Source: Sphingobacterium micropteri (GTDB lineage Bacteria > Bacteroidota > Bacteroidia > Sphingobacteriales > Sphingobacteriaceae). Taken from it: a stretch of 64,000 nucleotides of DNA. Position numbers and translations under genes: made by a program. Numbering within the stretch: the first letter of the stretch is position 1; every line of letters starts with the position of its first letter. The notes under the pieces are model-generated. The model worked only from the letters and a program-made list of their open reading frames with translations. It was not told the origin of the DNA and did no database searches. Below, piece by piece: positions 16,361 to 25,900 of the stretch. The stretch lies in the NCBI RefSeq assembly GCF_014692515.1, contig NZ_JACOIK010000008.1, positions 186,001-250,000 on the forward strand, in the 5' to 3' direction.

Positions 16361-17209
16361 ATGACAAAAATAGGAATCACCGGAGCTACTGGACAACTGG
16401 GTCGTTTGGTAGTAGAAAAATTAAAACAACGTGTAGATGCGGATAATTTAATAGCGCTTGTACGCGCGCCTGAAAAAGCGGCGGATTTAGGTATCGCGAC
16501 CACCGCGTTTGATTACAACAAACCTGAAACCTTAATTGAAGGACTTCAGGGGATTGACCATCTTTTGCTCATTTCTGGAAATGAGGTTGGGCAGCGCAAG
16601 GCACAACATCAAAACGTTATCGATGCCGCACGCCAAGCGGGTGTTCGATGGATTGTTTATACAAGTCTCCTTCGTGCAGACTCGTCCTCTTTGAGCTTAG
16701 CACCCGAACATCTCGAAACCGAAGAACTACTCAAAGCTTCCGGCATTCCCTACACCATCTTAAGAAACGGTTGGTATACGGAAAACTATACTGCCTCCAT
16801 TCCAGGTGCTTTGGGTGCCGGTGGGTTTGTAGGAAGTGCAGGCGATGGCAAGATTTCATCTGCTTCACGCGCCGATTACGCTGAAGCGGCGGCAACCGTG
16901 CTGAGCAGTGAAGATCACGTTGGAAAAGTCTACGAATTAGCAGGAGACGATGCGTATACCTTAAAAGACTTAGCGGCTGAAATTTCTCGACAGACTGGGA
17001 AAGACATCCCTTACAATAACCTTTCCGAATCGGAATATGCCGGTGTGCTAGCGTCGTTAGGTTTACCTGAACCACTTGCACAAGCTATTGCGAGTTGGGA
17101 TGTAGGCGCCTCCAAAGGTGATCTATTCGACGATAAGAAGGTTTTATCCCATTTAATCGGACGGTCCACAACACCGTTAGCTGAATCTGTTAAAGAAGTG
17201 TTGGCTTAG
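16361..17209 (+). CDS. NmrA/QorB-like NAD(P)H-dependent oxidoreductase (atypical SDR)
   Basis: The 282-residue protein begins with the Rossmann motif GITGATGQLGRLVVEKL and continues with LIALVRAPEKAADLG, typical of NAD(P)H-binding NmrA-like SDRs such as quinone oxidoreductase 2 (QorB). The middle has HLLLISGNEVGQRKAQHQNVIDAARQAGVRWIVYTSLL and ILRNGWYTENY, both family marks. QorB-type enzymes reduce quinones with NADPH and protect from quinone stress. The gene lies 51 bases after the Rrf2 regulator on the same strand and has its own copy of the regulator's palindromic operator, so it is probably induced when the regulator senses quinones or other thiol-reactive compounds. The inducer is inferred. 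Confidence 0.9.
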   Translation: MTKIGITGATGQLGRLVVEKLKQRVDADNLIALVRAPEKAADLGIATTAFDYNKPETLIEGLQGIDHLLLISGNEVGQRKAQHQNVIDAARQAGVRWIVYTSLLRADSSSLSLAPEHLETEELLKASGIPYTILRNGWYTENYTASIPGALGAGGFVGSAGDGKISSASRADYAEAAATVLSSEDHVGKVYELAGDDAYTLKDLAAEISRQTGKDIPYNNLSESEYAGVLASLGLPEPLAQAIASWDVGASKGDLFDDKKVLSHLIGRSTTPLAESVKEVLA

Positions 17210-17309
17210 CATAATGAATCAAGGCAGGCTTATTGGTTTCTTTTATGTCATAAGTCTGCCTTATCATATTAAATATCCACGAGTTAACATTCAGTTAATA
17301 TTGATTTCT

Positions 17310-17317
17310 TATGTTTG
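17310..17317 (+). promoter_or_regulatory. TAnnTTTG promoter -7 box for the metallophosphoesterase
   Basis: TATGTTTG ends four bases before the ATG at 17322. This decides the start, since the upstream extension of the frame to 17214 would cover the promoter. Confidence 0.6.
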
Positions 17318-17321
17318 CTCT

Positions 17322-18455
17322 ATGGAAAATATAAAATACAATGTCCCAGTTGTGTTGCACCATACCAGTGATGATTCACACAACTTCAAACCATTACCTA
17401 TTCCTACGGGCGAATATCCATATCGCTTGAACATAGAAAAGATCATTGGGGAAGCGACAAACGGAATACAAGACCGCATGTTTTTTCATATGGTCGGTGA
17501 CACAGGCAGTGTCCGTCATTCTGATTTTCAGGCAACGGTTGCCCATACGCTAGCCCAACAAATTGAAGGCCATCCGGATGCATCGCCTACTTTCTTTTTC
17601 CATTTGGGTGATATCGTTTATAATCATGGTGAAGCACACGAATATCCGGTACAATTTCTAAAGCCTTATAATCAATACCCAGCTCCTATCTTTGCTATTG
17701 CGGGTAACCACGATGGCGATATCAATCCGAACGCATCCAGTCCGTATCAAAGTCTCGACGCCTTCATGGATGTCTTCTGTGATACACACAGCCGACCGGT
17801 AAGTTATGGTTCGGGCGCCAATAGGAAGAGTATGGTACAGCCCAATGTATATTGGATATTGGAAACACCGCTTGCACGTTTTATAGGTCTGTATGCCAAC
17901 GTCACCAAGCATGGTATCATTACCGATGAGCAACGCGAATGGTTTATAGAAGAATTACGAGATGCCGCCATACAGCGAGATGAGCAGGCTATTATCGTAT
18001 GTATACATCACGCTCCATACTCGGCAGATACAAACCACGGATCGAGTATCGCTATGATTGATTTTCTCGAAAGTGCATTTGCCGAAGCTTCCGTGATACC
18101 CGATGCCGTATTCAGCGGTCATGTGCACAATTACCAACGTTTTCATAAAACATACCCAGATGGTATTACGGTGCCTTACATTGTAGCCGGTGCGGGAGGA
18201 TACGCTGACCTCCACACGATAGCCTCTCACGACTCCGCTATAGTAACACCATTGCAAACGTTCGACAATGACGTTCGATTAGTTTCTTATTGCGATGACC
18301 GTTTTGGCTTTCTCAAAATGGGCGTTGTCAAAACGGATGAAGGTCTGAAACTGACGGGAGCATATTATACGTTAACCCAACCGGATGATATGGAAGCCAA
18401 GTTATACGATCGTTTTGAGATTCCGTTGCAACGGCAAATATTCTACGAAGTGTAG
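17322..18455 (+). CDS. Calcineurin-like metallophosphoesterase
   Basis: From the ATG at 17322 the product is 377 residues without a signal peptide. The five metal-binding blocks of the calcineurin-like fold are present in order: an early Asp in MVGDTGS, FHLGDIVYNHG, AIAGNHDGD, VCIHHAPYS and FSGHVHNYQRF. Such enzymes hydrolyse phosphomono- or diesters with two metal ions, often Mn or Fe. The blocks point to the purple-acid-phosphatase-like branch, but the substrate is unknown. An upstream in-frame start at 17214 is less likely because the promoter box and AT-rich leader lie in between. The gene converges with the antiporter gene 11 bases downstream. Confidence 0.88.
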   Translation: MENIKYNVPVVLHHTSDDSHNFKPLPIPTGEYPYRLNIEKIIGEATNGIQDRMFFHMVGDTGSVRHSDFQATVAHTLAQQIEGHPDASPTFFFHLGDIVYNHGEAHEYPVQFLKPYNQYPAPIFAIAGNHDGDINPNASSPYQSLDAFMDVFCDTHSRPVSYGSGANRKSMVQPNVYWILETPLARFIGLYANVTKHGIITDEQREWFIEELRDAAIQRDEQAIIVCIHHAPYSADTNHGSSIAMIDFLESAFAEASVIPDAVFSGHVHNYQRFHKTYPDGITVPYIVAGAGGYADLHTIASHDSAIVTPLQTFDNDVRLVSYCDDRFGFLKMGVVKTDEGLKLTGAYYTLTQPDDMEAKLYDRFEIPLQRQIFYEV

Positions 18456-18466
18456 AATTATCAATA

Positions 18467-20587
18467 TTATCCAAAAACTTTCCCGATAACGTTACCGATT
18501 GCGGCGAAATCATCGAGATTATTGACGGCTCTCCTTTCGATCGGGTTTTCTCGTGCTTCCGAATACGGATAAATCAAGATATAATTATTGTGAAGTAAAT
18601 TATTATTTAAAAATTCCGGTACCGCATGCATTGGAGAAGTATAAGAGAATCGATTTCTATCAGCCATGAGCACAATTAACCCTTGATCCGTCTCCAGTCC
18701 AAGCAATACGCTCTCCGCTTCGTTCCAAGACTCCATTTCTTGCAGTTCGGCTTCGATTGCTGATTTCTTTAAAACACGTTCGAGAACGCCCAGCATCCGC
18801 TTGTTAGTGTGAAATGTCATCGTAGCGCCCGAATTACGCGCAATGTTCCAGATTTTTAACAGTGCGTGAAAAAATCCTGGTTCCTCCTCGGCATCGCGCG
18901 GAATAATAACGACATAGTTTTTCACCGTCGATATCGGCTGGACGGCGCGGTATATCAATAAATTCACATGCTCGTTTGTCAGGTAACCATTATAAAGATT
19001 GTAAATAAACGACGCAGAAAATCCTTTTTCACGTTCCAAACCGATGATTAAATCGGTGATATTTTTCTCTTTAATGACATTATTAACACCAGATACAACC
19101 TGTTCATCATGCCGGGTGATAGGTGTAATAACGACATCGGTGGCAGCGCCCATTTTTACTGCCGCATCTAAAATACGTTCTGCATTTTTGGCCGACGATT
19201 CATTTTTGTCCTCATTGATAATATTTAGCGCAAATATTCCCTCTTTATTTGACGCTGTTTTAACCAGCAGTCCAAGGTTGACCATTTTCTCGGTCATCTG
19301 CTCATTATTGATCGGCAGTAGAATCCGTTCCCTTTCGACACCTTTACCCGTCACCGTGTTGTCCTTATCCACATCCGCTATTTTCTGTCCGCTCGACATC
19401 GATACGAATGACGATATGGTACAAGACACTAAAATGAGTAAAATACTTCCATTTAATACATGGTCATTTAATAATCTGATTGGCTCGCCGTCCGCAGTTT
19501 CGCCGATGATAATCGTATAACCGACCATTACAGAAGCTAATGTTGCCGCAGCAGATGCTGCACTCATGCCAAAGATTAACCGTCCTTCGTTGGCCGTAAG
19601 CTTAAAAGTCCGTTGCGTCAGATATGCTGCCATATACTTCCCGCCTATCGATGCCACAAGCATAATTGCCGCTACCCCAAGCGTTTCCCAATCGTTTATA
19701 AAAGCCTTAAAATCAATCAGCATACCCACGCTGATCAGAAAAAACGGAATAAATATGGCATTACCTACAAACTCTACCCGATTCATCAATGAAGAAGTAT
19801 GTGGGATGAGCCTATTGAGTGCCAAACCCGCAAAGAAAGCTCCTATAATTGCCTCTATTCCCGCTATCTCGGCAAGAAGTGCCCCCATATATATCATCAC
19901 AACTACGAAGATATACTGGGAAATCTTATCCTCCACGCGCTTGAAAAACCATCTTGCAATGATCGGAAACAACATTAATACGATGGCCGAAAACAACACC
20001 ATAGAAACTCCAAGTCTCACCCAAAATTCCGTACCTGCCTCTCCTTGGGACATACCGACAATGACAGCAAGCACCAAAAGTGAAAGTACATCGGTTATCA
20101 TCGTTCCACCAACGGTAATATTCACGGATAAGTTTTTCGCAATCCCCATACCGCTGATCAGTGGGTATGCAATAAGGGTGTGCGACGAGAACAAACTAGC
20201 GAATAAAATGGATGTTGGAATGGAGAATTGCAACACATAGAAGCCCCCTATAAATCCCAGAGCAAAAGGAAATATAAAGGTGTATAATGCAAATGTCAAA
20301 CTCTTCCATTTATTCCGTTTGAAATCCCCCATATCTATTTCCAATCCCGCCAAGAACATAATATAAAGCAGACCTGTCGTCCCTATTACAATAACACTGC
20401 TGTCTCGTTCCAGCACATGAAAACCATTAGGCCCAATTAAGGCTCCAGCGATAATTAACCCCAATATGTGTGGAACTTTAATTTTGTTCAACAAGAGGGG
20501 AATAAACAGGATAATAACCAATTCAATCAGAAATTTGATTAGCGGGTCTGTAATCGGAAGTGTTATTGGGTGTATAGCAAGCATCAT
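18467..20587 (-). CDS. CPA2-type cation:proton antiporter with C-terminal universal-stress-like domains
   Basis: The 706-residue protein has about twelve membrane helices (to about residue 395) in the Kef/NapA arrangement, with LLLNKIKVPHILGLIIAGALIGPNGFHVL near residues 34-62, LAGLEIDMGDFK near 80-90 and GAFFAGLALNRLIPH near 250. The C-terminal 300 residues carry no RCK motif but have IILPRDAEEEP-type and LLPINNEQMTEK segments like two universal stress protein domains. CPA2 proteins exchange Na+ or K+ for H+ across the inner membrane. The cytoplasmic tail probably regulates activity. A lipoprotein gene ends six bases upstream, so the two form an operon. Confidence 0.9.
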   Translation of the reverse strand: MMLAIHPITLPITDPLIKFLIELVIILFIPLLLNKIKVPHILGLIIAGALIGPNGFHVLERDSSVIVIGTTGLLYIMFLAGLEIDMGDFKRNKWKSLTFALYTFIFPFALGFIGGFYVLQFSIPTSILFASLFSSHTLIAYPLISGMGIAKNLSVNITVGGTMITDVLSLLVLAVIVGMSQGEAGTEFWVRLGVSMVLFSAIVLMLFPIIARWFFKRVEDKISQYIFVVVMIYMGALLAEIAGIEAIIGAFFAGLALNRLIPHTSSLMNRVEFVGNAIFIPFFLISVGMLIDFKAFINDWETLGVAAIMLVASIGGKYMAAYLTQRTFKLTANEGRLIFGMSAASAAATLASVMVGYTIIIGETADGEPIRLLNDHVLNGSILLILVSCTISSFVSMSSGQKIADVDKDNTVTGKGVERERILLPINNEQMTEKMVNLGLLVKTASNKEGIFALNIINEDKNESSAKNAERILDAAVKMGAATDVVITPITRHDEQVVSGVNNVIKEKNITDLIIGLEREKGFSASFIYNLYNGYLTNEHVNLLIYRAVQPISTVKNYVVIIPRDAEEEPGFFHALLKIWNIARNSGATMTFHTNKRMLGVLERVLKKSAIEAELQEMESWNEAESVLLGLETDQGLIVLMADRNRFSYTSPMHAVPEFLNNNLLHNNYILIYPYSEARENPIERRAVNNLDDFAAIGNVIGKVFG

Positions 20588-20593
20588 ATATCG

Positions 20594-21199
20594 TTATTTT
20601 GCTCTCGGTGTTAATTCTACTGAAAATACAGTCTCACAATTATTTTTACCTGTTAAGACCAGTATACCTCTCATCACACCGGGTTTTATATCATCGAGCT
20701 TGGCCCGTCTGGTTACCCGCGATCTACTCACGTTGGTATCGGCTAATACATTCAGCGTAATTTCGTTGCCGCTATGTTGTCCTTTAAATATGCGAATATG
20801 TTCGTCGTTGTTGACAACTTGAACATAAGATCCAATGGAATCTGAATAAAATCGCCAGACCTCGTGACGTTGATCCCCAACAACATAGTTTACACAACGT
20901 GAAGTACGGCACACCATCCGACTATTCCATTCGCCCACTATGCTATCTGGCCAAGATTCATACGTGGAGATGGTATCTCCCTCCAATTGAGTTAATTTGC
21001 TACCCCGCAGACTATCCCTCATCTTTAACAACATGCGATAGTCTTCTTCTATCAATGCAATACGCTCTTCCCGCTGTTCAAGCGTTCTTTCACGATCGTC
21101 AAGCGTCTGATTCTTGCCATCTTGCCCACAACTTATCAGCAATATCATCACCAGATATATTGTATAAAAGCGTACTATCATGCTTATTTTTTTATTCAT
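20594..21199 (-). CDS. Hypothetical lipoprotein with coiled-coil segment
   Basis: From the ATG at 21199 the product is 201 residues; an extended frame to 21217 is less likely. It has a lipoprotein signal with lipobox LISC (Cys near residue 24). The mature part starts with a strongly charged heptad-like helix (TLDDRERTLEQREERIALIEEDY, written here in pieces: residues about 33-55), then a beta-rich domain with SIVGEWNSRMVCRTSRCVN. I do not recognise the family. It directly precedes the antiporter (six-base gap), suggesting that it is an envelope partner or simply co-regulated. Confidence 0.7.
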   Translation of the reverse strand: MNKKISMIVRFYTIYLVMILLISCGQDGKNQTLDDRERTLEQREERIALIEEDYRMLLKMRDSLRGSKLTQLEGDTISTYESWPDSIVGEWNSRMVCRTSRCVNYVVGDQRHEVWRFYSDSIGSYVQVVNNDEHIRIFKGQHSGNEITLNVLADTNVSRSRVTRRAKLDDIKPGVMRGILVLTGKNNCETVFSVELTPRAK

Positions 21200-21374
21200 A
21201 AATATACTATAACGCATACCCTAACAAAACCGCTACCATGTAGTTTTGTTTACAGAAATTTTCAAAAACTACTTTTATGAAAATTCCAACTATCCGTTCG
21301 ACGTTGTACCATTCCCACACAGAAAGGTTACCATAAAAAAGTACAACTAGCTATTGGAATTTCGCTTTTTTTTA

Positions 21375-21382
21375 TACATTTG
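21375..21382 (+). promoter_or_regulatory. TAnnTTTG promoter -7 box for the small exported protein
   Basis: TACATTTG lies nine bases before the ATG at 21392 and matches the Bacteroidota -7 consensus. Confidence 0.5.
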
Positions 21383-21391
21383 CTCCGCAAT

Positions 21392-21778
21392 ATGCGAAAA
21401 AGGACTAAACAATATATTGCCGTCGCGCTGCTTCTTATGCTACAGATTGTAGGGAGCTTTGATTTATACGCGGCAATACATTATCCTTGCTACTCTTCCA
21501 GCGACCAGCAAACGACTTTACTTCACAAAACAAACACGACCGTTTCATTCGATCGTACGCCTGTAGCATTTCACAAAAACCTCTCCGAGGTTTTGGAAAA
21601 CAGTGATTCTAGTTTGGTTGATTTTCCTTTTTCAGTAGCAGCCTTTACCACCCTACTTGTCCAGTTTTTATACTATATCGTATTACCAGAAGACCGGTCA
21701 CTGGTTTACGGCTTTGTTCCACCCCAAGGGGTAGATTCAGCTGGCCGATACCTTCTTTTTTCCAACTTTAGAATTTAG
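21392..21778 (+). CDS. Small hypothetical exported or membrane protein upstream of the RND system
   Basis: From the ATG at 21392 the product is 128 residues (a TTG four codons earlier lies in the promoter box). It has a basic N-terminus (MRKRTKQY) and a hydrophobic segment ending DLYAA that fits a signal peptide, and a second hydrophobic segment near residue 85-100 (AAFTTLLVQFLYYIVL). I do not recognise the family. It sits 108 bases before the efflux adaptor gene on the same strand, so it may be part of the efflux transcription unit, but a palindromic dyad in the gap may hold a separate control point. Confidence 0.6.
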   Translation: MRKRTKQYIAVALLLMLQIVGSFDLYAAIHYPCYSSSDQQTTLLHKTNTTVSFDRTPVAFHKNLSEVLENSDSSLVDFPFSVAAFTTLLVQFLYYIVLPEDRSLVYGFVPPQGVDSAGRYLLFSNFRI

Positions 21779-21816
21779 GATCAAGCTCCTTTTCAATTTT
21801 CTTAGTAATTCCTGTT

Positions 21817-21848
21817 TTTCAATACATGTTCAAACATCGGTATTGAAA
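21817..21848. promoter_or_regulatory. Nested dyad before the RND adaptor gene (candidate repressor operator)
   Basis: TTTCAATAC (21817-21825) and GTATTGAAA (21840-21848) are perfect nine-base inverted repeats. An inner ATGTT/AACAT pair lies at 21826-21837. The overall form is like operators of TetR-type efflux repressors. It lies about 40 bases before the adaptor ATG. No such regulator gene is in the window. Confidence 0.5.
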
Positions 21849-21886
21849 GGAGATTTATATAGCCTTTAAAGAACAAATATCCATAT

Positions 21887-22966
21887 ATGAAACGTATCAT
21901 TTTTTTTAGCGTGCTGGGCACGCTATTAACCCTCTCGTCCTGCCATTCTCATCAAAAAGAGAAAGAAGAAAACATTTTTCTGGTTACTTCCTCCCTTATT
22001 AAAGACACCACTATTACGCAACAATATGTTAGTCAGATCCGCTCCGCCAGGCATATTGAAATACGTTCGCAAGAACGCGGTTTTTTGGAGAAAATATATG
22101 TAGATGAAGGCCAATTTGTCCATAAAGGGCAGCTCCTTTTCCAAATTATGCCTAAAATTTACCAGGCAGAATATCTTAAAGCGCAAGCCGAAGTGGAGGC
22201 AAGTACGTTAGAGGTAAGCAATGCACAGGCACTAGCGGATAAGCAAATCATTGCACCAAACGAATTAGCCTTGGCCCAAACGAAACTGAAAAGAGCGGAA
22301 GCCGAAATGGAATTGGCAAAAACACATTTACAGTTCACCAAGATTACTGCGCCCTATGATGGTTACATCGATCATCTGGAGCTTAAATTGGGCAGTCTAG
22401 TAGATGAGGGTGAGCTACTGACGAGTCTTTCCGACAATAGTACCATGTGGGTTTATTTCAATGTCACGGAACGCGAATACCTCGATTTCAAAACCAATAA
22501 AGATCAGCAGGACGTCAGCAATGTGCAGCTATTGCTGGCGAATCAACAGGTGTTTTCCCAACAAGGAAAAGTAGAGACTATCGAAGCAGACTTTAACCAC
22601 GAAACGGGAAATATTGCCTTTCGGGCGGCCTTCCCCAATCCAGATAATCTTCTGCGAAACGGGCAGACCGGTACCATCCTGATGTCTAAACCTTTCAAGA
22701 AAGGTATCCTTATTCCGCAAAAAGCCACGTTTGAGATCATGGACAAAAAATACGTATATGTCGTGCATGATGACGAAACAGTCAAGCTGACACCGATCTC
22801 GATCAAAGCAGAGCTCCCGGATTTATATGTAGTACAGCAAGGTTTAGACGGAAATGAAAAAATATTGCTGGAAGGTATCCGCAAGGTGCAGGACGGTGAT
22901 AAAATAAAATTTGAATACGAAGAGCCACAGCAGGTCATGGCTAAATTGACATTGCCCAGTGAATAA
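21887..22966 (+). CDS. RND efflux periplasmic adaptor (AcrA/MexA-like lipoprotein)
   Basis: The 359-residue product has a lipobox (LSSC, Cys near residue 19) and the layout of a membrane-fusion protein. A lipoyl-type domain begins near RSQERGFLEKIYVDEGQFVHKGQLLFQI (residues about 60-87), then a helical hairpin rich in Ala, Glu and Gln (about 93-145). The second half of the lipoyl domain follows with ITAPYDGYIDHLELKLGSLVDEGELL, then a beta-barrel and a membrane-proximal domain. It should link the permease in the inner membrane to the TolC-like protein. It is the first gene of a three-gene pump operon. A nested dyad upstream may be an operator. Confidence 0.93.
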   Translation: MKRIIFFSVLGTLLTLSSCHSHQKEKEENIFLVTSSLIKDTTITQQYVSQIRSARHIEIRSQERGFLEKIYVDEGQFVHKGQLLFQIMPKIYQAEYLKAQAEVEASTLEVSNAQALADKQIIAPNELALAQTKLKRAEAEMELAKTHLQFTKITAPYDGYIDHLELKLGSLVDEGELLTSLSDNSTMWVYFNVTEREYLDFKTNKDQQDVSNVQLLLANQQVFSQQGKVETIEADFNHETGNIAFRAAFPNPDNLLRNGQTGTILMSKPFKKGILIPQKATFEIMDKKYVYVVHDDETVKLTPISIKAELPDLYVVQQGLDGNEKILLEGIRKVQDGDKIKFEYEEPQQVMAKLTLPSE

Positions 22967-22999
22967 TAAGCAGATCATAAACATTTAAAAACATAGCAT

Positions 23000-25900
23000 A
23001 TGTTTGAGAACTTCATAAAACGCCCCGTATTGGCAATCGTCATGTCCATCTTTATCGTACTCATGGGACTATTGGCGATCAATTTCTTACCCATCTCCCA
23101 ATTTCCGGACATTGCTCCGCCGGTGGTCGTCGTGAATATTGCATACCCCGGAGCGAGTGCAAATGTCCTTACCGAATCGGTGTTGATTCCGATGGAAAAA
23201 GCTATTAACGGTACTCCAGGCATGAAATATATGACCTCCGACGCGACCAGTGCCGGAGAGGCCGCTATCATGGTTTATTTTAACCTCGGTACAGATCCTA
23301 GCTTAGCTATGGTGAACGTGAAAACGCGTATCGAACAAGTCACCAACAACCTACCGGAACTCGTACAGCGCGAAGGCTTAGTTGTTAGCTATACCTCTCC
23401 CAATATGCTGATGTATGTCAACGTATTCAGTAAAGATAAACATGCCGACCAAAAGTTTCTATACAACTTTGCGAACGTCAATATCATCAATGAAATAAGC
23501 CGGTTGGATGGTGTCGGGAGTGCAAAAATATTGGGGAGCCGTACCTATGCCATGCGCGTTTGGCTCAATACCGACCGCATGCGTGCGTACAATGTCTCGA
23601 CAGAAGAAGTCATGGAAGCCATGGCCCAGCAGAGCATCATCGGAACACCAGGGCGCTTAGGGCAAAGTACCGGTAAAAAAACACAGTCTTTAGAATATGT
23701 TTTAACCTACGAGGGGCGGTATAATAAGCCTGAGCAATATGACAACATCATTATCCGGTCGAACCCGGACGGTGAAAGCCTCAAATTGAAAGATATTGCC
23801 ACCGTAGAACTTGGAAGTGAATTCTATGATATTTACTCTAATCTAGACGGCCTCCCTTCAGCTTCTATCACGCTCAAACAGAGCTACGGCAGTAATGCTA
23901 ACGACGTTATAAAAGAGGTAAAAAACAAGCTTGAAGAGATTAAAGCGTCTTCATTTCCTCCCGGTATGGACTACAAAATCACCTATGATGTATCCAACTT
24001 CTTGAATGCATCGATGGATAAAGTCGTTCATACCCTTATCGAGGCCTTTATACTGGTGGCTTTGGTGGTGTTTATCTTCTTAGGCGACTGGCGGTCTACC
24101 TTAATTCCCATCATTGCCGTTCCGGTATCCTTAATCGGGGCGTTCTTCTGTATGCAGGCCTTCGGACTGACGATCAATTTGATCACGTTGTTCGCTTTGG
24201 TTTTAGCTATCGGTATCGTAGTGGATAACGCCATTGTCGTGGTGGAGGCGGTACATACCAAGATGCACGACAAGCATATGCATGCCTATCCCGCAACGCT
24301 CGAGGTCGTCAAAGAAATCAGCGGCGCTATCATCGCCATCACCTTGATGATGACCGCGGTGTTTATCCCCGTAGCTTTTATGACCGGACCGGTAGGTGTA
24401 TTTTTCCGGCAATTTTCGATTACCATGGCCAGCTCGATCGTGATCTCCGGTTTTGTCGCCTTAACATTGACACCTGTTTTGTGTGCCATGCTGTTAAAAG
24501 GCCAACAGGGCAAAAAGAAGAAGAAAAGCATCATGGATAAGATGCTAGATGGTTTCAACAAACGTTTCGAGCGTACGACGACCCGATATGCTGTATTAAT
24601 GAAACGACTGGTTAACCGCAGGCTCATTACATTTCTATTATTCGCCATATTCGCTGTAGCAATCGTCGGAATCAGCAGTACCCTACCTTCCGGTTTTATT
24701 CCGAATGAAGATCAAGGTATGATTTATGCGATTGTGCAGACGCCACCAGGCTCCACTTTAGAGCGAACGAACGACATGACCACCCAGCTACAGCATGTTG
24801 CTGAACATATGGAAGATGTATCTTCTGTGACGGCATTGGCTGGATATGAAGTGCTGACAGAAGGCCGTGGTTCCAATGCCGGAACCTGTCTGATCGCATT
24901 AAAAGACTGGTCCGAACGCAAACATACCACAGCAGAAATCATCGAAGAACTGGAAGAAGAAACCAAAGATATCGCCGGAGCAACGATCGAATTTTTTGGT
25001 CCACCGGCCGTACCAGGATATGGCGCCGCGGGTGGTTTTTCCATGCGCTTACTCGATAAGACCAATTCAGATGATTATAAAGCACTCGAACAGGTCAACG
25101 ATGACTTTATGAAAGCCCTTGGTGAACGGAAAGAATTAACAGGATTATTCACCTTCTTTAGTGCTAATTATCCACAATACGAATTGGAAATCGACAATGA
25201 AGCCGCTATGCAGAAAGGCATTAATATTGAGACGGCTATGAATAACCTGTCGATATTGATTGGCAGTACCTACGAACAAGGATTTATCCGCTTCGGCACC
25301 TTTTACAAAGTCTATGTACAAGCCGCGCCCGAACACCGCGCCCTCCCGGAAGATATCATGAAACTTTATGTCAAAAACAACCGCGACGAGATGGTGCCTT
25401 ATGCGGCTTTCATGAAAATGAAGAAGACCCACGGACTAAATGAAATTACACGATACAACATGTATCCATCCGCGTCCATAAAAGGCGAACCGGCAGCAGG
25501 CTATAGCACAGGCGAAGCCATTAAAGCTATTCAGGAAGTAGCCGCACAGACGCTTCCAAGAGGTTACGACATCGGTTGGGAAGGACTAACAAAAGACGAA
25601 GCTGCACGAGGCAACGAAGCATTGTATATTTTTGGTATCGTTTTAGTATTCGTTTATCTCGTACTCGCTGCACAATATGAAAGTTTTATCATTCCCTTCG
25701 CGGTGATCCTGTCGTTACCCGCAGGTATTTTCGGAACATTCTTATTGTTAAAACTGATGGGGCTATCGAACGATGTATATGCACAAGTAGGGCTCGTTAT
25801 GCTCGTTGGGCTCCTGGGCAAAAACGCCGTCCTTATTGTCGAATTTGCCATGCAGAAAAATGCCGAAGGGCTATCCACCTATAAAGCAGCGATCCACGGT

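Noticed and set aside
17214-17321. Longer N-terminus for the metallophosphoesterase
   Set aside because: This part would be a hydrophobic, Ile/Tyr-rich peptide across a promoter-like box and starts five bases after the previous stop. The internal ATG at 17322 is better supported.
19566-20240. 224-residue plus-strand open frame inside the antiporter gene
   Set aside because: It is the antisense reading of well-conserved membrane helices of the antiporter. Its composition is not that of a folded protein family that I recognise.
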